From assembly GCA_003513015.1 (NCBI GenBank), contig DOTA01000454.1, forward strand, positions 1 to 6,752: DNA of 6,752 nt, in the 5' to 3' direction. Below are positions 1 to 4,840 of the stretch, in pieces. Under the pieces are notes generated by a model, which did not search any database, was not told the origin of the DNA, and saw only the letters and a list, made by a program, of their open reading frames with translations. Source of the DNA: Chloroflexota bacterium. GTDB taxonomy: Bacteria; Chloroflexota; Anaerolineae; Anaerolineales; UBA11858. A program made the position numbers and the translations under genes. Position 1 is the stretch's first letter. Every line of letters begins with the position of its first letter.

Positions 1-434
1 CCGGGCCAGCCGCGCGCCGCGCGCTGTTTGGCGATCATCCCCAGGTGGTCGGCGTTGAGTTCGGGGATCAGCAGGGGAATGTGGGGGGTTTCGCGGTAGG
101 CCGAAGCGTTGGAACAGACCGTATACCCAGCGGCGGCGAACTGTGGCTCAACTTCGCGGGCGATTTCGGTGGGCAGAGCAGAAAAGGCAATCGTGCCCAG
201 CAAACCTGGTTCGGGCGGGACAACAATCATCTCGCCGATGTGGGAGGGGGGGTCGCTGTCGAGCACCCAGCGGCAGGCCTCGGCATAGGGCCGCCCGGCA
301 GAACGGTCGGAACCGGACAGTGCGACGATCTCAAACCAGGGGTGATCGGCGAGCAATTGGATGAAGCGCTGCCCCACAGCGCCCGTGGCGCCCAAAATGG
401 CAACAGGGATTTTTGAGTTCAGGTTCATGCTCAT
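1..434 (-). CDS. asd: Aspartate-semialdehyde dehydrogenase, N-terminal part (runs off the left edge)
   Basis: Reduces L-aspartyl-4-phosphate to L-aspartate-4-semialdehyde with NADPH in the cytoplasm, the second step of the aspartate pathway. The 144 visible codons begin with a Rossmann nucleotide-binding motif GATGAVGQRF at residues 15-24. Further on come FSALPTEIA (84-92), SNASAYR (108-114) and IPELNADHL (123-131), the pattern of the archaeal/fungal-type Asd subfamily. The last visible residues, RAARGWP, lie just before where that subfamily has its catalytic Cys (NPNC), so the active site and dimer domain are outside the window. I chose the ATG at 434 because GGAG (443-446) sits 8 bases upstream; an in-frame ATG at 428 is possible. 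It follows lysC in the same direction after 139 bases, so the two probably form an operon. Family certain; completeness unknown. Confidence 0.95.
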   Translation of the reverse strand, partial: MSMNLNSKIPVAILGATGAVGQRFIQLLADHPWFEIVALSGSDRSAGRPYAEACRWVLDSDPPSHIGEMIVVPPEPGLLGTIAFSALPTEIAREVEPQFAAAGYTVCSNASAYRETPHIPLLIPELNADHLGMIAKQRAARGWP

Positions 435-462
435 ATCATATTCTCCAGGAAAATTCAAAATT

Positions 463-545
463 TAACCGCGGAGAGCACTAAGGCGGGCAAAAGCCGCCCG
501 AACGCGGAGATATATTAAACTCTGCGATCTCGGCGTGCTCAGCGA
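463..545. repeat. Degenerate inverted repeat between lysC and asd
   Basis: The gap between lysC and asd holds repeated purine-rich words. CGCGGAGA occurs at 467-474 and again at 503-510. Across an AT-rich centre (about 511-519) the other arm reads CTCTGCGATCTCGGCG then TGCTCAGCG (520-544), whose reverse complement (CGCTGAGCAC..., GCAGAG) loosely mirrors the left arm (CGCGGAGAGCAC...). Inside the left arm CGGGC (484-488) can pair with GCCCG (496-500). The layout resembles the CGCAGAGA-type intergenic repeats common in environmental bacterial genomes, but that family link is from memory. In the direction of lysC-asd transcription no T-run follows the small hairpin, so it is not a standard terminator. 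Confidence 0.5.
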
Positions 546-573
546 TAAATTTCTGCTCCATGGCGTGGCTCGA

Positions 574-1986
574 TTACTTTCCATTAATAATCGCCTCCTG
601 ATGGATGCATTGCATGGCGGTGTCACTGTCGGCGGCGGCACTCACCAGCGAGATACTATATTCGGATGATCCCTGAGCAATGGCGATCACATTGATATCA
701 CTCTCGCCCAGCGCGCCAAAGATGAGAGCGGCCACGCCGGGGGTGCGCCGTATTTGCGTGCCCACCGCGGTGATGATTTCAACATCGTCTTGCGACCAGA
801 TGCGGTCAATATCGCGGCGGGAGAGTTCGAGGGCCATTTCTTTTTCGAGGGAGCGGAGCACCCCTGGAGCAGCAGCGGTAGGAATTATAAAACAGATGGA
901 TTGCTCGGAGGAGGCCTGCGAAATCATCAAAACGCTGGCCCCGGTTTGGGCCACGGCCGAGAAGGTGCGGGCGGCAATGCCGGGAACGCCCAACATGCCG
1001 CGGCCCTCCACGGTGATGAGACTGAGTTCCCGGATAACAGCCACCGCGGTGATTTTACCGGGATTTTGGGGCGATGTGCGACTGATGCGGGTTCCCGGAT
1101 GGCCGGGGTTGAAGGTGTTCTTGACCCACAGAGGAATATCCCGCTCCATAACGGGGCGGATGGTTTTGGGATGCAGCACCTTCGCCCCAAAATAAGCCAG
1201 TTCGCTGATTTCGTTGAAGGAGATTTCGGGGATGACGCGGGCATTTGGGATGACGCGCGGGTCGGCAGTCATCACGCCATCCACATCGGTCCATGTCCAA
1301 ACTTCGGCGGCATCGAGACAGTCACCGATTAGGGCGGCGGTGTAATCGGAGCCGCCGCGCCCCAGGGTGGTGGTGATCCCTGAGGCAGTAGCCCCAATGA
1401 AGCCGGTGACCACCGGGATAAGGCCATCTTCCAATAACGGGAGCAGCCGCGAGCGAGTCTGCTGGCAGGTTTCATCCATGAGAGGCAGGGCGCTCTGATA
1501 GGTGTCATCCGTGACAATGAGTTCGGTGGCATCCACGGGTTGGCTATCCAATCCCTGTTGGCGCAGCGCGGCAGAAACGATGCGGGCATTCATGCGCTCC
1601 CCAAGTGAGACGAGGGCATCCATGCCACGAGCGGTGACTTCACCCATCACGTGGATGCTGCGGCAGTAGGCGCTTAACTCGGCGATATACTGGTCGATGA
1701 GGGCTAGCAGGGAGGTACGCTCCCCGGTTTGGGGGAAGAGGCTGCGAATCACTTCACGATGGCGATTGCGCAGTTGGTCGATGTGAGCGGTGTAAGCAGA
1801 TTCGTCGCCGTCTTCAGCGGCTGCGGCGCTGGCGAGCAAAGCGTTGGTCACGCCGCTCATGGCAGAGATCACCACCACGGTTTGATCCCATTGGGGCGCA
1901 TAATCGGCAAGGATGTGGGCGGTCTGCGAGATAGCCTCGGGGCTGCCCACGGAAGTTCCGCCAAATTTCATGATCAGGGTCGGCAT
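574..1986 (-). CDS. lysC: Aspartate kinase, monofunctional, ThrA/LysC-III-like, with two ACT domains
   Basis: Phosphorylates L-aspartate with ATP to 4-phospho-L-aspartate, the committed and usually feedback-regulated step to lysine, threonine and methionine; cytoplasmic. The 470 residues show an amino-acid-kinase domain with KFGGTSVGS (7-15), SLGERMNA (127-134), GRGGSDYTA (209-217), TDVDGVMTADPR (233-244) and ELAYFGAKVLHPKTI (262-276). Two ACT domains follow, about 318-385 (RGMLGVPGIAARTFSAV) and 403-465 (AIAQGSSEYSIS). Length, the helical insertion around 60-115 and the ACT motifs match the ThrA/LysC-III class rather than the shorter 400-residue Bacillus LysC-alpha type, yet no homoserine dehydrogenase domain is fused. 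The start at 1986 has AGGAGG (1992-1997) 5 bases upstream. It lies first in a probable lysC-asd operon. ACT domains imply allosteric control, but which amino acid inhibits cannot be told. Confidence 0.97.
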   Translation of the reverse strand: MPTLIMKFGGTSVGSPEAISQTAHILADYAPQWDQTVVVISAMSGVTNALLASAAAAEDGDESAYTAHIDQLRNRHREVIRSLFPQTGERTSLLALIDQYIAELSAYCRSIHVMGEVTARGMDALVSLGERMNARIVSAALRQQGLDSQPVDATELIVTDDTYQSALPLMDETCQQTRSRLLPLLEDGLIPVVTGFIGATASGITTTLGRGGSDYTAALIGDCLDAAEVWTWTDVDGVMTADPRVIPNARVIPEISFNEISELAYFGAKVLHPKTIRPVMERDIPLWVKNTFNPGHPGTRISRTSPQNPGKITAVAVIRELSLITVEGRGMLGVPGIAARTFSAVAQTGASVLMISQASSEQSICFIIPTAAAPGVLRSLEKEMALELSRRDIDRIWSQDDVEIITAVGTQIRRTPGVAALIFGALGESDINVIAIAQGSSEYSISLVSAAADSDTAMQCIHQEAIINGK

Positions 1987-1991
1987 AGGTT

Positions 1992-1997
1992 CCTCCT
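1992..1997 (-). promoter_or_regulatory. Strong Shine-Dalgarno of lysC
   Basis: On the minus strand AGGAGG lies 5 bases before the lysC ATG at 1986. It is the best ribosome binding site in the window and fixes the lysC start. Confidence 0.85.
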
Positions 1998-2013
1998 GGA
2001 AATAATTCCCCCG

Positions 2014-2042
2014 ATTATACCCTTGGCGATCATAAATTACTC
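2014..2042 (-). promoter_or_regulatory. Probable lysC promoter
   Basis: On the minus strand a perfect TATAAT (2019-2014) stands about 28 bases before the lysC start. The -35 region is weak: at 17-base spacing it reads GAGTAA (2042-2037), and a better TTGATG (2047-2042) is 22 bases away, too far. Transcription would begin near 2007, leaving a leader of about 20 bases. That is too short for a lysine riboswitch, so control of lysC is more likely allosteric or by a DNA-binding protein. Confidence 0.6.
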
Positions 2043-2136
2043 ATCAAAAAATAGTGATTTGTAATCCAGGGTCTTTATTTTTTAGGGATTCGCAGAAAGA
2101 CAGGTCATTTCTTGCTCTTTTCGCGCGGTTTTTCAC

Positions 2137-2154
2137 TGAAATAATTTGATTTCA
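2137..2154. repeat. Small AT-rich dyad in the divergent intergenic region
   Basis: TGAAAT (2137-2142) and ATTTCA (2149-2154) form a perfect 6-base inverted repeat around AATTTG. It could be an operator half-site pair, but in AT-rich DNA such a short dyad may be chance. Confidence 0.3.
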
Positions 2155-2169
2155 TAGATTTTTCGAGGC

Positions 2170-2193
2170 TAGCAAAATATCCCAATTTTGCTA
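2170..2193. repeat. 9-bp perfect inverted repeat between lysC and the regulator gene
   Basis: TAGCAAAAT (2170-2178) and ATTTTGCTA (2185-2193) are exact reverse complements separated by ATCCCA. No T-run follows on either strand, so it is not a typical terminator. It lies about 30 bases upstream of the putative -35 region of the regulator promoter, where an operator would be reasonable. The protein that might bind it is unknown; the neighbouring OmpR-type regulator is a candidate, although that family usually prefers direct repeats. Confidence 0.45.
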
Positions 2194-2221
2194 ATCTTAA
2201 AAGGTGGTACATCATGCCCAT

Positions 2222-2249
2222 TTGCGTTTTTTAAGATTGCGAGTATAAT
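2222..2249 (+). promoter_or_regulatory. Probable promoter of the OmpR-type regulator
   Basis: A perfect TATAAT lies at 2244-2249. A weak -35 (TTGCGT, 2222-2227, three of six matches) is 16 bases upstream. Transcription would begin near 2256 and give a leader of about 60 bases before the regulator start at 2319. That leader contains the two short ORFs described separately. Confidence 0.5.
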
Positions 2250-2276
2250 CATTTCAAGTCCGGGCAGGTGCTCTAA

Positions 2277-2315
2277 ATGGAGGGGGCACAGAGTGCTGAA
2301 GATCACAATATTTGA
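2277..2315 (+). CDS. Possible 12-codon leader ORF upstream of the regulator
   Basis: ATG at 2277 follows AGGTG (2266-2270) by 6 bases and encodes MEGAQSAEDHNI, ending in TGA at 2313-2315, three bases before the regulator ATG. It is in the same frame as the regulator. It could deliver terminating ribosomes to a start codon that has no ribosome binding site of its own. It competes with an overlapping leader ORF starting at 2293. No homology can be judged at this length. Confidence 0.3.
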   Translation: MEGAQSAEDHNI

Positions 2316-2322
2316 AAAATGA
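2293..2322 (+). CDS. Possible 9-codon leader peptide overlapping the regulator start (ATGA)
   Basis: GTG at 2293 is preceded by GGAGGGGG (2279-2286) with 6 bases between, the only strong purine-rich Shine-Dalgarno upstream of the regulator. The reading frame GTG-CTG-AAG-ATC-ACA-ATA-TTT-GAA-AAA encodes MLKITIFEK and stops at TGA 2320-2322. That stop overlaps the regulator ATG (2319-2321) as ATGA. This arrangement is typical of translational coupling. The peptide itself may have no function. It may still be chance, because it is very short. Confidence 0.4.
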   Translation: MLKITIFEK

Positions 2323-2975
2323 TACAGGCAAAAATTTTATGTCTTGAAGGGAAACATTCCAGTAGCCCCACCTTCGTCTCCGCTCTTCGTAAAAAAGGCT
2401 ATCTGGTAGAGGCTGTTAGCACAGGAAAAGCAGCCTTGGAAGTTTTGGATTCCCTGATTCCGAATGTCGTCGTGGTAAACGCCGCCTCAATGCGCACCAG
2501 TGGGATACGCATCTGTCAATCTTTGCGCGAAACAACGGATAGCGTGCCGATTATCTTGATCAGCGATGGCGAAAATGCCCCGGAAGATGCGCCGGTTAAC
2601 GAAATCCTGATGCTGCCTTTTACCATCCGCAAGCTCGAAAACCGCATCAAGCCCTTTTTGCCTCTGGAAAGCGACAAAATTCTCAAAGCCGGCGCGCTCG
2701 AATTGGATCTGGAACACCATCAATTCCGCTGCGATGAACGAGAGACCCGCTTGACCCCCCGGCTCTCCGGTTTGCTGGAAATGTTAATGCGGCGACACAA
2801 TGAGGTGGTCACGCGCGATGAGTTGTTCCGCAAAGTTTGGGAAACGGATTTTACGGATGATACCCGCACCCTGGATGTGCACATCAGTTGGTTACGCCGG
2901 GCGATTGAAGAAGACCCACGCAAACCCAAATATCTCAAAACCCTGCGGGGGGTGGGCTACCGCTTAGACGTGTAG
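2319..2975 (+). CDS. OmpR/PhoB-family response regulator with a degenerate receiver domain
   Basis: A 218-residue DNA-binding regulator. Residues 4-114 have the length and pattern of a receiver (KILCLEG, GYLVEAVSTGKAALEVL, VPIILIS, LPFTIRKLENRI). The key residues are altered: the usual acidic pair is E10-G11, the phospho-acceptor Asp is Asn54 (VVVVNAAS), and the conserved Lys of KPF is Leu99 (LPF); only Ser82 of the switch remains. Residues about 122-218 are a normal winged-helix Trans_reg_C domain, with LTPRLSGLLEMLMRR (145-159), VVTRDELFRKVW (163-174), RTLDVHISWLRRAIE (183-197) and LKTLRGVGYRL (206-216). It therefore probably binds DNA without classical Asp phosphorylation, and no histidine kinase is next to it. 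An in-frame TGA at 2313 makes ATG 2319 the first possible start; it lacks a local Shine-Dalgarno and may depend on a leader ORF. The target genes are unknown; the glycan genes downstream are the obvious guess. Confidence 0.9.
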   Translation: MIQAKILCLEGKHSSSPTFVSALRKKGYLVEAVSTGKAALEVLDSLIPNVVVVNAASMRTSGIRICQSLRETTDSVPIILISDGENAPEDAPVNEILMLPFTIRKLENRIKPFLPLESDKILKAGALELDLEHHQFRCDERETRLTPRLSGLLEMLMRRHNEVVTRDELFRKVWETDFTDDTRTLDVHISWLRRAIEEDPRKPKYLKTLRGVGYRLDV

Positions 2976-2994
2976 CAGCAAACGAACGAATTCC

Positions 2995-3047
2995 ATAGGG
3001 CAAGCTTCCGAACTGCATTGGCAAAGAGGAACTTGCCCTATATTTTT
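2995..3047 (+). terminator. Rho-independent terminator-like hairpin after the regulator gene
   Basis: ATAGGGCAAG (2995-3004) pairs perfectly with CTTGCCCTAT (3032-3041). After one bulged C (3005), TTCC (3006-3009) pairs with GGAA (3028-3031), giving a 14-bp stem. An inner TGC/GCA pair (3014-3016 with 3021-3023) can cap it. The stem is followed by ATTTTTGG, a short T-run on the plus strand. It begins 19 bases after the regulator stop, so it probably ends or attenuates that transcript. The alternative pairing GGCAA (3020-3024) with TTGCC (3033-3037) is weaker. Confidence 0.7.
3018..3046 (+). promoter_or_regulatory. Possible promoter of the glycan genes, inside the hairpin
   Basis: TTGGCA (3018-3023) matches a -35 box at five of six positions. 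TATTTT (3041-3046) lies 17 bases downstream as a four-of-six -10; TATATT (3039-3044) is a closer match but only 15 bases away. Transcription would start near 3053, leaving about 14 bases before the ATG at 3067. It would let the glycosyltransferase genes be transcribed independently of the regulator. Confidence 0.4.
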
Positions 3048-3066
3048 GGATCAATCTTTCATTCCC

Positions 3067-3852
3067 ATGCTTCCTAATAAAAACCCTTTACCGTCTGCAG
3101 AAATTCTAGGGGTGCGCGTACATGCCCTGAATATGGCCTTGGCCTTGGAAACGATGGCCAGTTGGATTGAAACCCGCCAGCCCCATTACATCTGTGTGAC
3201 GCCAGCACATTCCATTATGGATTTTCGGCGTGATCCCGAACTTATGGAGATTGCCAACCATAGCGGCCTGACCACACCAGATGGTATGTCGATTGTCTGG
3301 CTACTGCGGCGAATGGGTTTCCCACAAACGGAACGGGTCTATGGTCCGGATTTGCTGTTGGCCGCCTGTGAGCAAGGGTTATCTTTGGGTTGGCGGCATT
3401 TTTTCTATGGGGGCGCAGCGGGGATTGCCGAGAAATTATCAACGCATTTACAGGCCCGTTTTCCCGGTTTACAAATCGCAGGCTCTTACAACCCGCCTTT
3501 TCGCCCGCTCAACAACTCGGAAGAAACTGAGGTTACCCAAATGATCCGTGCGGCCGCACCGGATATCATCTGGGTTGGCCTGGGGACGCCCAAACAAGAG
3601 CGCTGGATGGCGGCCCATGTGGATACTTTGCATGTCCCGGTGCTCGCAGGGATTGGCGCTGCCTTCGATTTTCTCTCCGGCAGCAAGCCCCAGGCCCCGC
3701 GCTGGATGCAACGCTCCGGGCTGGAGTGGATATTCCGGCTGTTGAGCGAGCCGCGCCGGTTATGGCGGCGCTACGCCGAATATCCCTATTTTGGCTGGCT
3801 GGTGGCCCAAGAAATGTGGCGCAAGCGGCGCAAAAATGGCGGCAGTTCATGA
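3067..3852 (+). CDS. WecG/TagA/CpsF-family glycosyltransferase (GT26)
   Basis: This family moves a sugar, classically N-acetylmannosamine or its uronic acid, from a UDP donor to a polyprenyl-diphosphate-linked GlcNAc on the cytoplasmic membrane face, in teichoic acid, ECA or exopolysaccharide synthesis. From the ATG at 3067 it has 261 residues. Motifs are ILGVRVHALN (13-22), TTPDGMSIVW (69-78, with the Asp proposed as catalytic base in TagA), RVYGPDL (90-96), HFFYGG (111-116), VGLGTPKQERWM (170-181), AGIGAAFDFLSG (194-205) and SGLEWIFRLLSEPRRLWRRY (217-236). The last is a basic C-terminal tail that in TagA mediates membrane association. Where many members have TPN, this one has TPAH (45-48). 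The start is uncertain: a TTG at 3046 is in frame, but it lies in the T-run and putative -10 box, and neither start has a well-placed Shine-Dalgarno. The stop overlaps the next gene. The actual sugar is unknown. Confidence 0.92.
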   Translation: MLPNKNPLPSAEILGVRVHALNMALALETMASWIETRQPHYICVTPAHSIMDFRRDPELMEIANHSGLTTPDGMSIVWLLRRMGFPQTERVYGPDLLLAACEQGLSLGWRHFFYGGAAGIAEKLSTHLQARFPGLQIAGSYNPPFRPLNNSEETEVTQMIRAAAPDIIWVGLGTPKQERWMAAHVDTLHVPVLAGIGAAFDFLSGSKPQAPRWMQRSGLEWIFRLLSEPRRLWRRYAEYPYFGWLVAQEMWRKRRKNGGSS

Positions 3853-4835
3853 ACCGTTCCCAGCGCGCCCGCACCGCGCTGCGTTGGGCAATTGGCTTGA
3901 TTTTGGGGGTCTTTTTTCTGTACCTGGCCTTGCGAGATGTTCCCCTGCAAGAAGCCGCGGCGGTGATCGCTCAGGCCAAACCCGGCTGGGTGGCGCTGGC
4001 TTTCTTGGGAATGGCCTTAAATAACGCCGCCAAAGTATGGCGTTGGCAAGTGCTGCTGGCCGAACGCCGCCTGAATGTTTCTTTTTGGCTGGGCTTGCGC
4101 ACCATTTTGGCCGGGCAAATGCTCAATTACATTTTACCGGCGCGCACAGGGGATTTCTCACGGGCTTATCTGGTGGGCATCCAGGGCACCGGCACGGTTT
4201 ACGCCCTGGGAACGATCGCGCTTGAGAAAATCTTAGATACCTTGCTGTATGGCCTGCTCTTTCTGGTTACAGCCTTGCTGTTTCCGCTGCCGGGTTGGCT
4301 GAATAATTCGGGCATTACTTTGCTAATCATCGTGAGTGTGCTGGCTGTAGTAATCTTGTTTTTGGCGCGCTACTCGGGCGGGGTGCTTTCCCTGGGGGTG
4401 CGGATCAGCCACAAGTTCCCCGCGTCACTTCAGGGCCGGATTGAGCCGCGGCTCCAGGATGCGGTAGAAACTTTGGGCGTGATGCGCCGCGGGCAGGCGC
4501 TGATCTCCCTGATTCTGTGGTCCCTTTTCATTTGGTTTACAGCAATCTTACCCAATTGGGCACTATTGCAAGCCCTTGCGCTGCCGGGCGGCTGGCTGGC
4601 GGCCATGACCACATTGATCTTTTTACAGGCGGTGGTTTCACTGCCAGGCGTGCCGGGGCGCGTGGGTATTTTTCAATATGCCTGCATCCTGGCTTTGGGA
4701 TTGTTTGGCGTATCCGAAACACTCGCTTTTTCCTACGGGGTGCTGCTTCAGGCGGTCACGGTCCTTCCGGTGATCGTGGCGGGTGTGGTATCCTTGTGGG
4801 GCTTAAAATGGCAGACTCATCCCCAGGAGCGCTGA
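3849..4835 (+). CDS. Flippase-like / LPG-synthase-TM family integral membrane protein
   Basis: A 328-residue polytopic protein of the family that includes the transmembrane part of MprF and AglD-type proteins (UPF0104). Hydrophobic segments lie about 11-28, 47-60, 80-96, 120-145, 156-173, 232-250, 255-266, 274-290 and 298-320. Family signatures are ILPARTGDFSRAYL (95-108), ALEKILDTLLYGLL (124-137) and SLPGVPGRVGIFQ (264-276) followed by LGLFGVSE. There is no C-terminal aminoacyl-transferase domain, so it is not a full MprF. The ATG at 3849 overlaps the preceding TGA as ATGA, which sets the start and implies translational coupling. Proposed roles in the family are moving or handling lipid-linked substrates across the membrane. 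With a GT26 enzyme upstream and a GT-C-like protein downstream, a role with a polyprenyl-linked sugar is a reasonable inference, not shown. Confidence 0.87.
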   Translation: MNRSQRARTALRWAIGLILGVFFLYLALRDVPLQEAAAVIAQAKPGWVALAFLGMALNNAAKVWRWQVLLAERRLNVSFWLGLRTILAGQMLNYILPARTGDFSRAYLVGIQGTGTVYALGTIALEKILDTLLYGLLFLVTALLFPLPGWLNNSGITLLIIVSVLAVVILFLARYSGGVLSLGVRISHKFPASLQGRIEPRLQDAVETLGVMRRGQALISLILWSLFIWFTAILPNWALLQALALPGGWLAAMTTLIFLQAVVSLPGVPGRVGIFQYACILALGLFGVSETLAFSYGVLLQAVTVLPVIVAGVVSLWGLKWQTHPQER

Positions 4836-4840
4836 AACCC

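Noticed and set aside
484..500. Small GC hairpin as a lysC terminator
   Set aside because: The stem is only 5 bp and no T-run follows in the direction of lysC transcription.
478..561. 27-codon minus-strand ORF between lysC and asd (starts MEQKFIAEHAEIAEF)
   Set aside because: It has no Shine-Dalgarno and most of its length is the degenerate repeat; such repeat-derived ORFs are commonly spurious.
680..1332. Long plus-strand open frames opposite lysC
   Set aside because: They are antisense to a gene with clear family motifs, have no recognisable domain and reflect codon bias of the real strand.
1987..2040. Lysine riboswitch before lysC
   Set aside because: The leader from the -10 box to the start is only about 20 bases, far too short for an L-box aptamer.
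2214..2234. Six-codon ORF MPICVF with an upstream AGGTGG
   Set aside because: It lies upstream of and across the likely regulator promoter, so it is probably not transcribed from it; too short to support.
3046..3066. TTG start adding seven residues to the GT26 enzyme
   Set aside because: The codon sits in the T-run of the hairpin and in the putative -10 box, and the purine-rich AGAGGA is about 15 bases away. It cannot be fully excluded.
3726..3848. N-terminal extension of the flippase-like protein
   Set aside because: This stretch overlaps the conserved C-terminus of the GT26 gene, and the ATGA overlap at 3849 gives a start directly before the first membrane helix.
4517..4807. N-terminal extension of the GT-C-like protein
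   Set aside because: It overlaps conserved flippase sequence in another frame, and its translation is low-complexity and unlike a membrane protein. The true N-terminus is a hydrophobic helix after 4841.
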